The notes beneath the pieces were generated by a model. It saw only the letters and a program-made list of their open reading frames with translations, was not told the origin of the DNA and did no database searches. Source: Pseudomonas sp. Irchel s3f7 (GTDB lineage Bacteria > Pseudomonadota > Gammaproteobacteria > Pseudomonadales > Pseudomonadaceae). From it: 54,268 bases of DNA. Shown here piece by piece: positions 1 to 7,447 of the stretch. Position numbers and translations under genes: made by a program. The stretch lies in NCBI RefSeq assembly GCF_900187615.1, contig NZ_FYDO01000039.1:1-54268 (forward strand). Direction: 5' to 3'. The stretch's first letter is position 1. Each line of letters begins with the position of its first letter.

Positions 1-1
1 G

Positions 2-109
2 GGCTGGAGCACAATCTACGTCACAGGCATAAAGCCTAAGGAGCTGCACGGCTTCCAGAACCCTCCCTCGATGATCAGTCGAGAACTATCGCTCCTGATG
101 GAGCGATAG
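2..109 (+). CDS. C-terminal end of an unidentified protein, cut by the window edge
   Basis: An open frame enters at the window edge and ends at TAG 107-109, giving about 35 residues that include HGFQNPPSMISREL. The composition looks protein-like, but I recognise no family. The stop falls inside the hairpin at 85-110, as is common for terminators that overlap a gene end. It could equally be a chance frame, because nothing upstream is visible. Confidence 0.3.
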   Translation, partial: GWSTIYVTGIKPKELHGFQNPPSMISRELSLLMER

Positions 110-110
110 T
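85..110. repeat. Perfect 11-bp hairpin
   Basis: ACTATCGCTCC (85-95) and GGAGCGATAGT (100-110) are perfect complements around a TGAT loop. No T-run follows on the + strand within a few bases. It may be a transcript-end hairpin for whatever lies upstream of the window. Confidence 0.5.
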
Positions 111-119
111 CGAGATACA

Positions 120-197
120 AGGAGCTGCCGAAGGCTGCGATCTTTTGATTTTTTTTTAAAAGCGAAGATCAAAAGATCGCAGCCTTCGGCAGCTCCT
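120..197. terminator. Long inverted repeat, likely bidirectional terminator / dispersed repeat
   Basis: Arms of about 30 bp (120-150 and 167-197) pair almost perfectly and carry the GGCTGCGATCTTTTGAT sequence. A T-run sits in the central loop. The minus-strand LysR gene stops inside the right arm. Parts of the same sequence recur at 19491-19560 and 40093-40130, so this is a member of a dispersed Pseudomonas intergenic repeat rather than a unique terminator. Confidence 0.6.
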
Positions 198-1056
198 ACG
201 CTGGCGCCAACCCAAAAAACGCCTGAATCAAACGCAAATCCCGGCGCCGCTCCATGCACCCCATCATGTGCCGGTTCACCAGCCCCTCGCCAATGATCGG
301 CACCGCGGTCACCCGTGGATCGTGGCTGACCTCCACTGATGACACCACCCCTACCCCCAGTTCGGCGGCCACGGCCTCGGTCACCGCTTCGCGGCTGTCC
401 AGTTCCAGCAACACCCGTGGATTGACCTTGGCCTGGGCGCACGCCTCATCGAAGGTGCGCCGGGTAATCGAACTCGGTTCACGCAACACCATGATCACCT
501 GATCCAGTTCCTTGAGCTGCACGCCTTTGGGCTTCTGCGCCCAAGGATGCGTGTGCGGCACCAGCGCGCAAATCCGCGATTCGCTCAGCGCTTGCAAGTG
601 CAAGCCCTTGCGCGGCTCGACTTCGGTCAGCACCGCCACGTCGGCATGCTCGGACAACAACGCTGCCAGGGTTTCCTGGGCATTGCCCAAGCGCAGGTTC
701 ACGGTGATCCCCGGATAACGTGCCCGCAGGCTTGCGAGCATTGGCATGACCATGTGCGGACCGTCCGCCGCCACTTCCAGGCGTCCGGTCAGTAATTGTC
801 GGTTGGCCTCCAGCATCACTTGAGCTTCTTCAGCCAGGCCAAACATCGCCCGGGTGATCGCCGCGAGCTTGGTGCCCTCCTCCGTCAGCTCCACCCGTCG
901 GGCGGTGCGGCGCAACAAGGTGATTTGGTAGTGCTCTTCCAAAGCCTTGATGTGCCCGGTGACTGCCGGCTGACTGATGAACAACCGTGCGGCCGCCCGG
1001 GTAAAGCTGCCTTCCCGGGCCACGGCATCAAAGGCGCGGAGCTGGAACAGGTTCAT
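196..1056 (-). CDS. LysR-type transcriptional regulator, likely controls phnWX
   Basis: A 286-residue LysR-family regulator. The N-terminal winged helix-turn-helix (about residues 1-60, with the typical FTRAAARLFISQPAVTGHI segment) is followed by a periplasmic-binding-protein-like effector domain (about 90-286). It diverges from phnW with a 109-bp spacer holding two candidate operator dyads, so it is most likely the activator of 2-aminoethylphosphonate degradation (inference). LysR regulators commonly sit beside phnWX in Pseudomonas. The effector is not predictable from sequence. The stop codon lies within a long inverted repeat that probably terminates the transcript. Confidence 0.88.
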   Translation of the reverse strand: MNLFQLRAFDAVAREGSFTRAAARLFISQPAVTGHIKALEEHYQITLLRRTARRVELTEEGTKLAAITRAMFGLAEEAQVMLEANRQLLTGRLEVAADGPHMVMPMLASLRARYPGITVNLRLGNAQETLAALLSEHADVAVLTEVEPRKGLHLQALSESRICALVPHTHPWAQKPKGVQLKELDQVIMVLREPSSITRRTFDEACAQAKVNPRVLLELDSREAVTEAVAAELGVGVVSSVEVSHDPRVTAVPIIGEGLVNRHMMGCMERRRDLRLIQAFFGLAPA

Positions 1057-1091
1057 GGATAACCCTCACTGATGGCTGGCATAACAATAAA

Positions 1092-1124
1092 CAATTTGAT
1101 TGATAAGTCGGCAAATTGCAATTT
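1092..1124. promoter_or_regulatory. Candidate LysR operator between the regulator gene and phnW
   Basis: CAATTTG (1092-1098) and CAAATTG (1112-1118) form a 7-bp inverted repeat, and the second arm is embedded in a perfect 12-bp palindrome AAATTGCAATTT (1113-1124). It lies in the AT-rich centre of the divergent spacer, where LysR regulators normally bind. No binding data; assignment is by position and symmetry. Confidence 0.45.
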
Positions 1125-1165
1125 AAGCCCCGTAGCTTCATCCCATCGAATGCGAGGACACGAGA

Positions 1166-2275
1166 ATGAGTATTGCCGCCCCCATCCTGCTCACCCCCGG
1201 CCCGTTGACCACGTCGGCCCGCACCCGTCAGGCAATGATGGTTGACTGGGGTTCATGGGATGACCGTTTCAATCAACTGACCGCCAGCCTGTGCGAGCAA
1301 CTGCTGGCGATCATCAACGGCGCCGCCACCCACCACTGCGTGCCTTTGCAAGGCAGCGGCACTTTCGCGGTCGAAGCGGCAATCGGCACGCTGGTGCCTC
1401 GCGACGGCAAGGTGTTGGTGCTGATCAACGGCGCCTACGGCAAACGCCTGGCAAAAATCTGCGAAGTGCTCGGCCGCACTTTCAGCACCTTTGAAACCGC
1501 TGAAGACGAACCGACCACCGCCGCCGACGTCGACCGTCTGCTGCGCGCCGATGCCGACATCACTCACGTGGCGCTGATTCACTGCGAAACCAGCACCGGC
1601 ATCCTCAATCCGCTGCCGGAAATCGCCGAGGTCATTGCACAACACGGCAAACGCCTGATCATCGACGCGATGAGTTCCTTCGGCGCCCTGCCGGTGGACG
1701 CGCAACACATCCCGTTCGACGCGCTGATCGCTGCATCAGGCAAATGCCTGGAAGGCGTGCCGGGCATGGGCTTCGTCTTCGCCCGCAAAGAATCCCTGGC
1801 CAGCGCCGCCGGTAACTCGCATTCACTGGCGATGGACCTTTACGACCAGCACACCTACATGGCCAAGACCGGCCAATGGCGCTTCACTCCGCCGACCCAC
1901 GTGGTCGCCGCGCTGCACGAAGCCCTGCTGCAATACAACGAAGAAGGCGGCTTGCCGGCCCGGCATAAGCGCTACGTTGCCAACTGCCAGGCATTGATGG
2001 AAGAGATGGGCAAACTGGGCCTGCGCAGTTTCCTGCCGGCCGCTATCCAGGCGCCGATCATCGCCACCTTCCACGCCCCGAAAGATCCGCGCTACGCGTT
2101 CAAGGATTTCTACGAACGGGTCAAGGCCAAGGGTTACATCCTCTACCCCGGCAAACTGACCCAGGTCGAAACCTTCCGCGTCGGCTGCATCGGCTACGTC
2201 CAACCGGCCGAGATGCGCGAAGCCGTGGCCGCGATTGCTGAAGTGTTGCGCGAGATGGAAGTGTTAGAGATCTAA
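1166..2275 (+). CDS. phnW: 2-aminoethylphosphonate--pyruvate transaminase
   Basis: A class-V, PLP-dependent aminotransferase of 369 residues, the usual PhnW length. It converts 2-aminoethylphosphonate and pyruvate to phosphonoacetaldehyde and alanine in the cytoplasm. The LLTPGPLTTS N-terminus, the PLP-contacting Asp167 in IIDAMSSFG and the Schiff-base Lys193 in AASGKCLEGVPG are all present. It is the first gene of the unit; phnX follows 152 bp downstream, after a REP pair. The divergent LysR gene is the likely regulator. The function is secure from motifs and from the phnX partner. Confidence 0.95.
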   Translation: MSIAAPILLTPGPLTTSARTRQAMMVDWGSWDDRFNQLTASLCEQLLAIINGAATHHCVPLQGSGTFAVEAAIGTLVPRDGKVLVLINGAYGKRLAKICEVLGRTFSTFETAEDEPTTAADVDRLLRADADITHVALIHCETSTGILNPLPEIAEVIAQHGKRLIIDAMSSFGALPVDAQHIPFDALIAASGKCLEGVPGMGFVFARKESLASAAGNSHSLAMDLYDQHTYMAKTGQWRFTPPTHVVAALHEALLQYNEEGGLPARHKRYVANCQALMEEMGKLGLRSFLPAAIQAPIIATFHAPKDPRYAFKDFYERVKAKGYILYPGKLTQVETFRVGCIGYVQPAEMREAVAAIAEVLREMEVLEI

Positions 2276-2293
2276 CCCACACCACATTCCCCC

Positions 2294-2384
2294 TGTAGGA
2301 GCGAGCCTGCTCACGATAGCGGACTGTCAGCCAACACATCCGTTGAATGTCAGGCACTCATCGCCAGCAGGCTGGCTCCCACAG
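2294..2384. repeat. REP doublet (REPIN-like) between phnW and phnX
   Basis: Two inverted REP sequences, TGTAGGAGCGAGCCTGCT at the left and its near-complement (GCCAGCAGGCTGGCTCCCACAG) at the right, flank about 45 bp. It sits within the phnWX unit and may affect transcript stability. Confidence 0.8.
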
Positions 2385-2427
2385 TAAAAGCAGCCCCCAT
2401 TAGTCAGTTGCCAAAGGATTTCCAGAC

Positions 2428-3255
2428 ATGAACTACACCAACCCAACCAAGCTGCAAGCCGCCATCCTCGACTGGGCCGGTACCGTCGTCGACTTCGGTT
2501 CCTTCGCGCCAACCCAGATTTTCGTCGAAGCCTTCGCCGAGTTCGACGTCCAGGTGTCCATCGAAGAAGCGCGTGGCCCGATGGGCATGGGCAAGTGGGA
2601 TCACATCCGCACCCTCTGCGATCAGCCCGAAGTTGCCGAGCGTTATCGCAAGGTGTTCGGCCGCACGCCGACCGACGATGACGTCACCGCCATCTACCAG
2701 CGTTTCATGCCGCTGCAGATTGAAAAAATCGCCGAGCACTCGGCGCTGATCCCAGGGGCATTGGACACCATCGCCAACTTGCGCCAACAAGGGATCAAGA
2801 TCGGCTCCTGCTCCGGCTACCCGAAGCAGGTCATGGACAAAGTGGTCGAACTGGCCGCCACCAACGGCTACGTTGCCGACCACGTGGTCGCCACCGACGA
2901 AGTGCCGAACGGCCGTCCATGGCCGGCCCAGGCGCTGGCCAACGTCATCGCCCTGGGTATCGACGATGTCGCCGCTTGCGTGAAGATCGACGACACCGTG
3001 CCAGGCATTCTTGAAGGCCGTCGTGCCGGCATGTGGACCGTGGCACTGATCTGCTCGGGCAACGCGTTGGGTCTGGACTACGAAGGTTATCGCGCCTTGG
3101 CCAGTGACAAACTGGACAGCGAACGCAAGCGCATCCACGCCATGTTCGAAGGCTCGCGCCCGCACTACATGATCGACACCATCACCGATTTGCCGGAAGT
3201 GATCGCTGACATCAACAAGCGTCTGGCCAATGGCGAGGTGCCGCAGTCGAGTTGA
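2428..3255 (+). CDS. phnX: Phosphonoacetaldehyde hydrolase (phosphonatase)
   Basis: A HAD-superfamily hydrolase of 275 residues that cleaves the C-P bond of phosphonoacetaldehyde to acetaldehyde and phosphate, completing the PhnW pathway. The nucleophile is Asp15 in ILDWAGTVVD. The cap-domain lysine that forms the Schiff base is Lys56 in GPMGMGKWDHI, which is diagnostic of phosphonatase among HAD enzymes. HAD motifs II (IGSCSGYP) and IV (KIDDTVPGI) are intact. An AAGGA ribosome site precedes the ATG. A clear terminator follows. Confidence 0.95.
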   Translation: MNYTNPTKLQAAILDWAGTVVDFGSFAPTQIFVEAFAEFDVQVSIEEARGPMGMGKWDHIRTLCDQPEVAERYRKVFGRTPTDDDVTAIYQRFMPLQIEKIAEHSALIPGALDTIANLRQQGIKIGSCSGYPKQVMDKVVELAATNGYVADHVVATDEVPNGRPWPAQALANVIALGIDDVAACVKIDDTVPGILEGRRAGMWTVALICSGNALGLDYEGYRALASDKLDSERKRIHAMFEGSRPHYMIDTITDLPEVIADINKRLANGEVPQSS

Positions 3256-3266
3256 TCACAACAAAA

Positions 3267-3296
3267 CACCGCTCCTACAGGGGGCGGTGCGTTTTT
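3267..3296 (+). terminator. Rho-independent terminator after phnX
   Basis: Stem CACCGC (3267-3272) / GCGGTG (3284-3289) followed by CGTTTTT, 11 bp after the phnX stop. Confidence 0.75.
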
Positions 3297-3427
3297 CCTG
3301 TCTATTAGCTGAATCAGAGCATCCCGCGACCAATAGCCTCAGGCAAACCCAGTGAAACGGGCTTAGAGTTAAAGCACACCGTCGAACAAGAACGGTGGCT
3401 TTAAACCGGACCTCTGAGGAACACTGT

Positions 3428-3988
3428 ATGCCATGGAAAAACTCCGCCTCGCGCTACAGCACCGTATCGATTGCGCTGCATTGGTTGATGCTGGTCCTGT
3501 TGGTGCTGGTTTACGCCTGTATCGAGCTTCGAGGGATTTTTCCCAAGGGCAGTGGCGGCCGCACGCTGATCGTCGAATCACACTTCATGCTCGGCCTGAC
3601 CGTATTCGTTCTGGTCTGGCTGCGATTGTTCGCGCGCAGCCTCGGCCCGGCCCCGCAAATCTTTCCGGCCTCACCGCGCTGGCAAACGGTGCTGGCCAGG
3701 CTGATGCATTGGGCGCTGTATGTTTTCATGATCGCCATGCCGATTCTCGGATGGCTGATCACCAGCGCCAAAGGCAATCAGGTGATGTTCTACGGTTTCG
3801 ACCTGCCGTTGCTGGTGGCCGAAGACAAGGCGTTCGCCAAACAACTGGAAGGCTGGCATGTGCTCGGTGGCACCATTGGCTACTGGCTGATCGGCCTGCA
3901 TGCTGTTGCCGGGCTGTATCACCATTATGTGGTGGGCGATAACACGTTGTTGCGGATGATGCCAAAACGGGTGAACCGCGATACCTGA
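3428..3988 (+). CDS. Cytochrome b561 family protein
   Basis: A 186-residue integral membrane protein with four hydrophobic helices, of the prokaryotic cytochrome b561 (CybB-like) family. It probably binds heme b and passes electrons between quinol and a periplasmic or membrane partner. Histidines suited to heme ligation occur in SIALHWLM, VESHFMLG and GLHAVAGLYHHYV. I chose the ATG at 3428 because GAGGA lies 7 bp upstream; the longer upstream frame has no such site. It is a stand-alone gene between terminators, and its partner is unknown. Confidence 0.85.
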   Translation: MPWKNSASRYSTVSIALHWLMLVLLVLVYACIELRGIFPKGSGGRTLIVESHFMLGLTVFVLVWLRLFARSLGPAPQIFPASPRWQTVLARLMHWALYVFMIAMPILGWLITSAKGNQVMFYGFDLPLLVAEDKAFAKQLEGWHVLGGTIGYWLIGLHAVAGLYHHYVVGDNTLLRMMPKRVNRDT

Positions 3989-4003
3989 GACCACCTGTAA
4001 AAC

Positions 4004-4094
4004 TGTAGGAGCGAGCCTGCTCGCGATGGCGCCCTATCATTCAACAGATGTATTGAATGACCTGACCTCATCGCGAGCAGGCTCGCTCCCACAC
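4004..4094. repeat. REP doublet (REPIN-like)
   Basis: Inverted TGTAGGAGCGAGCCTGCTCG and CGAGCAGGCTCGCTCCCACA arms surround about 50 bp in the convergent gap between the cytochrome b561 gene and the PLP enzyme gene. Confidence 0.8.
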
Positions 4095-4110
4095 TGGTTG
4101 GCGATGCCCT

Positions 4111-5037
4111 TCAGATCGGTGAATCAAACCCGCGACGCCCCTGCAAGCCGCCCGTGTGGATAAAGACAAGTCGTGTGCCCCTGGCAAACTGTCCTGCTTC
4201 GACTTGCTGCTCCAGCGCCAGCAAAGCCTTGCCGGTATACAAAGGCTCCAGTGGAATGCCGCTGACCTGCTCGGTCTGTTCGATGAAGTCGAGCAGCATT
4301 GGATCGACCTTCGCAAAGCCGCCGCGACTGGCATCGAACAGTTCATACACGGGGTCCACCGCCCCCGCTTGCTCCATGATCAATTCGACCTGCTGCGCCA
4401 CGCCATGGTCATCAGGCACCGCCAACGCGCCGTAAACCGGATGTTCCCCCGCCTCAGCCAGCACCAGACCGGCCAGTGTGGTGCCAGTGCCGCAGGCCAG
4501 CCACCAGCCGTCGTAGTCGCTCCAGCCCAAACCCTCCAGTTGCGCGCAAACCGTTTCCTTCAACTGCATGCAACCCCGAGCACCGGGCAAACCACCGCCC
4601 CCTTCAGGCACCGCATGCAACGTCGGATATCGGGTTTGCCACGGCTGCCAGAAACCCGGTTCATTCCGGGCGCGATATCCGCCATAACCCAACCAGTGCA
4701 ACTGCATGCCAAATGCCTGCAAATCCCCCACCGTAGGGGTTTGCTGTGGATGGCCGCGCAACAGCCCGACGGTGGAAAAACCGAATCGTTTGCCCGCCGC
4801 CGCCAGCGCATGAAGGTGATTGGAATGGGCGCCACCGAGGCTGATGATGCCCTCGGCGCCCGCGACTTCTGCCGCCCTGAGGTGTTCGATCAGCTTGAAC
4901 CACTTGTTGCCACTGATCAGCGGATCGATTTGATCCAGGCGCAGGATCGCGACTTCGATGCCGGCGCGGGCCAGCCAGTCGAGGTGAAGGGGTTCGAGGG
5001 GAGCGTGAGGAAGCCAGTTGTCTGGAGAAGAAAGCAT
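4111..5037 (-). CDS. D-cysteine desulfhydrase / ACC deaminase-like PLP enzyme
   Basis: A fold-type II PLP enzyme of 308 residues, close in length to YedO/DcyD and ACC deaminase. The PLP lysine is Lys45 in ISGNKWFKL, and ISLGGAHSNHLHALA is the conserved asparagine/serine loop of this family. A glycine-rich phosphate cup (ACGTGTTLAG) follows. Members deaminate D-cysteine, ACC or related small amino acids; sequence alone does not decide the substrate. It lies just downstream of fadH, separated by a 14-bp hairpin directly in front of its start codon, so the two are probably not strongly co-transcribed. Confidence 0.8.
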   Translation of the reverse strand: MLSSPDNWLPHAPLEPLHLDWLARAGIEVAILRLDQIDPLISGNKWFKLIEHLRAAEVAGAEGIISLGGAHSNHLHALAAAGKRFGFSTVGLLRGHPQQTPTVGDLQAFGMQLHWLGYGGYRARNEPGFWQPWQTRYPTLHAVPEGGGGLPGARGCMQLKETVCAQLEGLGWSDYDGWWLACGTGTTLAGLVLAEAGEHPVYGALAVPDDHGVAQQVELIMEQAGAVDPVYELFDASRGGFAKVDPMLLDFIEQTEQVSGIPLEPLYTGKALLALEQQVEAGQFARGTRLVFIHTGGLQGRRGFDSPI

Positions 5038-5067
5038 GATGCCGGATCTTTGGAAAGATCCGGCATC
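5038..5067 (-). terminator. Hairpin between fadH and the PLP enzyme gene
   Basis: A perfect 14-bp stem, GATGCCGGATCTTT / AAAGATCCGGCATC, with a GG loop. It abuts the ATG of the downstream gene on the minus strand. No strong T-run follows, so it may act as a leaky terminator or as a structure limiting translation of the next gene. Confidence 0.6.
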
Positions 5068-5101
5068 TTAGCAGCACCTTGGTGGGTGGTCTGAATGTGT
5101 G

Positions 5102-7141
5102 TTACAGCTCGGCCGCCAACCGCGAACCCTGATTGATCGCCCGCTTCGCATCCAGCTCCGCCGCGACATCCGCGCCGCCGATCAGGTGCACGTTCTGCCC
5201 CGCCGCCACCAGCCCGTCATGCAGCTCGCGCAATGGATCCTGCCCGGCACAGATCACGATGTTGTCCACTGGCAGCACTTGCGGCTCGCCGGTTTCACCA
5301 ATGCGGATGTGCAGGCCCTCGTCGTCGATCTTCAAGTACTCAACGCTGTTGAGCATTTGTACCTGCTTGTTCTTCAGACCGGTGCGGTGAATCCAGCCAG
5401 TGGTCTTGCCCAGACCATCGCCAACCTTGGATTTCTTGCGTTGCAGCAGGAACACTTCGCGGGCCGGCGCGTGAGGCGCAGCCTTGATACCGGCAACCCC
5501 ACCGCGAGCTTCCAGGTGCGTATCGATGCCCCATTCTTTCCAGAACGCAGCACGATCCTGACTGGTCGCTACGCCTTCATGGACGAGGAATTCCGAGACG
5601 TCAAAACCGATACCACCGGCGCCAATCACCGCGACACGTTTGCCGACCGGTTTGCGCGCAAGGATCACGTCCAGGTAACTCAGCACCTTGGCGTTGTCCA
5701 CGCCCGGAATCGCCGGCAAGCGCGGCGCGATGCCGGTGGCCAGGATGATCTCGTCGTAACCGCCTTCGACCAGTACAGCGACGTCGACACGGGTGTTCAG
5801 GCACACCTCGACGTTGGTGGTCTGCAACTTGCGGTTGAAGTAGCGAATGGTTTCGTAAAACTCTTCCTTGCCTGGCACGCGCTTGGCGATATTGAACTGA
5901 CCACCGATTTCGCTGGCCGAGTCGAACAGCGTCACCTGGTGACCACGTTCTGCGGCCACGGTCGCGGCGGACAAACCGGCAGGGCCGGCACCGACCACGG
6001 CAATTTTCTTCAACTGCTGCACCGGCAGATAGTTGAGTTCGGTTTCATGGCAGGCACGCGGGTTGACCAGGCAACTGGTCAGCTTGCCGCCAAAGGTGTG
6101 ATCGAGGCAGGCCTGATTGCAACCGATGCAGGTGTTGATTTCATCGGCGCGCCCTTCGGCGGCCTTGTTGACGAAATCCGGATCGGCCAGGAACGGCCGC
6201 GCCATGGACACCATGTCGGCATCGCCTTCCGCCAGGATCTGCTCGGCCACTTCCGGGGTGTTGATACGGTTGGTGGTAATCAGCGGAATATTGACCGAAC
6301 CACGCAGCTTGGCCGTGACCTTGCTGAAGGCCGCGCGCGGAACTTTGGTGGCGATGGTTGGAATCCGCGCTTCGTGCCAGCCGATACCGGTGTTGATGAT
6401 GGTCGCGCCAGCCTGTTCGATGGCCTTGGCCAACAGCACGATTTCTTCCCAGGAGCTGCCGCCCTCGACCAGATCGAGCATCGACAGGCGGAAAATGATG
6501 ATGAAGTTCGGGCCTACCGCTTCACGCACACGACGCACGATTTCCACCGGCAGGCGCATACGATTTTCGTAGCTGCCGCCCCAGCGGTCGGTGCGGTGGT
6601 TGGTGTGAGCGGCGAGGAACTGGTTAATGAAATAACCTTCGGAGCCCATGATTTCCACGCCGTCGTACTCGGCGGTTTGCGCCAGTACCGAGCAGGTGAC
6701 GAAATCGCTGATCTGCTTCTCGATGCCTTCCTCGTCCAGCTCTTTGGGCTTGAACGGGTTGATCGGTGCCTGGATCGCACTGGGCGCCACCTGTTTCGGG
6801 CTGTAGGCATAACGACCGGCATGGAGGATCTGCATGCAGATCTTGCCGCCCGCATCATGGACGGCACGGGTGACGATGCGGTGCTTGAGCGCTTCCTCTT
6901 CGGTAGTCAGCTTGGCTGCACCGGAGTACACGCCCCCCTCTTCGTTCGGGCCGATTCCGCCAGTCACCATCAGGCCGACGCCGCCAAGGGCCCGCTCGGC
7001 GAAGTACGCGGCCATGCGCTCGAAGCCACCCGGTTTCTCTTCAAGGCCGGTGTGCATTGAACCCATCAAGGTGCGGTTGCGCAAGGTGGTAAAACCCAGG
7101 TCCAGCGGAGCCAGCAGGTGCGGGTAATGAGCGGCGGTCAT
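5102..7141 (-). CDS. fadH: 2,4-dienoyl-CoA reductase (NADPH)
   Basis: A 679-residue iron-sulfur flavoenzyme that reduces 2,4-dienoyl-CoA intermediates of unsaturated fatty-acid beta-oxidation. It has an N-terminal Old-Yellow-Enzyme-type TIM barrel (about residues 1-335). The [4Fe-4S] cysteines follow in CIGCNQACL and SCLVNP (Cys338, 341, 345 and 357 from the chosen start), then a Rossmann FAD/NADPH module beginning at KIAVVGAGPAGLSA. The ATG at 7141 is preferred over an in-frame GTG four codons upstream because GGAG lies 6 bp before it. A variant of the steroid-cluster dyad lies 70 bp upstream (7201-7218). Confidence 0.93.
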   Translation of the reverse strand: MTAAHYPHLLAPLDLGFTTLRNRTLMGSMHTGLEEKPGGFERMAAYFAERALGGVGLMVTGGIGPNEEGGVYSGAAKLTTEEEALKHRIVTRAVHDAGGKICMQILHAGRYAYSPKQVAPSAIQAPINPFKPKELDEEGIEKQISDFVTCSVLAQTAEYDGVEIMGSEGYFINQFLAAHTNHRTDRWGGSYENRMRLPVEIVRRVREAVGPNFIIIFRLSMLDLVEGGSSWEEIVLLAKAIEQAGATIINTGIGWHEARIPTIATKVPRAAFSKVTAKLRGSVNIPLITTNRINTPEVAEQILAEGDADMVSMARPFLADPDFVNKAAEGRADEINTCIGCNQACLDHTFGGKLTSCLVNPRACHETELNYLPVQQLKKIAVVGAGPAGLSAATVAAERGHQVTLFDSASEIGGQFNIAKRVPGKEEFYETIRYFNRKLQTTNVEVCLNTRVDVAVLVEGGYDEIILATGIAPRLPAIPGVDNAKVLSYLDVILARKPVGKRVAVIGAGGIGFDVSEFLVHEGVATSQDRAAFWKEWGIDTHLEARGGVAGIKAAPHAPAREVFLLQRKKSKVGDGLGKTTGWIHRTGLKNKQVQMLNSVEYLKIDDEGLHIRIGETGEPQVLPVDNIVICAGQDPLRELHDGLVAAGQNVHLIGGADVAAELDAKRAINQGSRLAAEL

Positions 7142-7200
7142 CGGTAACTCCACTTCGAGCGATCACGGAAATATGCAGGAGCTCTACGGCCCCCATCTGA

Positions 7201-7218
7201 CATGTCCGACAGACTAAG
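7201..7218 (-). promoter_or_regulatory. Variant of the steroid-cluster dyad upstream of fadH
   Basis: On the + strand GTCCG-ACA-GACTAAG matches the hsaC-promoter element GTCCG-TTGA-GACTAAG except that the spacer is one base shorter. Its centre is about 70 bp from the fadH start, the same offset as at the steroid promoters. The altered spacing makes it uncertain. Confidence 0.35.
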
Positions 7219-7363
7219 AGCCGCTTCGCTCTCACTCAATGACCTAAACTCACAAGTTAATGATCGAAATGCGCAGCAACACCCTCAGGCTCACCCTCCG
7301 GGTGTCAATCCTCATGCAGGATCACTCGGGCGATTCAATTGACGGCACAGAGCCAAAGGAATC

Positions 7364-7379
7364 TGGCAGCAATTCCAAA
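7364..7379 (+). promoter_or_regulatory. Candidate FeaR-binding site upstream of tynA
   Basis: TGGCA-N8-AAA lies 69-84 bp before the tynA start and fits the TGNCA-N8-AAA pattern described for E. coli FeaR (from memory of the literature). A FeaR-like gene lies directly downstream of tynA. Confidence 0.45.
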
Positions 7380-7447
7380 GCAGAACTGCGCGAGTTGTAG
7401 CACAGTACAAAAACACCCGTACCCGGCTTCTCCTCAGGATCTCCCCT

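Larger units (their letters stand above)
7142..7447. other. Divergent intergenic region fadH / tynA
   Basis: 306 bp without a gene. Besides the candidate sites given separately, it holds ACACCCTCAG and CTCCGGGTGT around 7279-7306, which can form a weak stem. It must carry the promoters of both fadH and tynA; no unambiguous sigma-70 boxes were picked out. Confidence 0.6.

Noticed and set aside
5099..7060. A 653-codon open frame opposite fadH
   Set aside because: It is antisense to a well-supported gene, has no recognisable domain and shows the His/Gln/Arg-rich composition typical of high-GC antisense frames.
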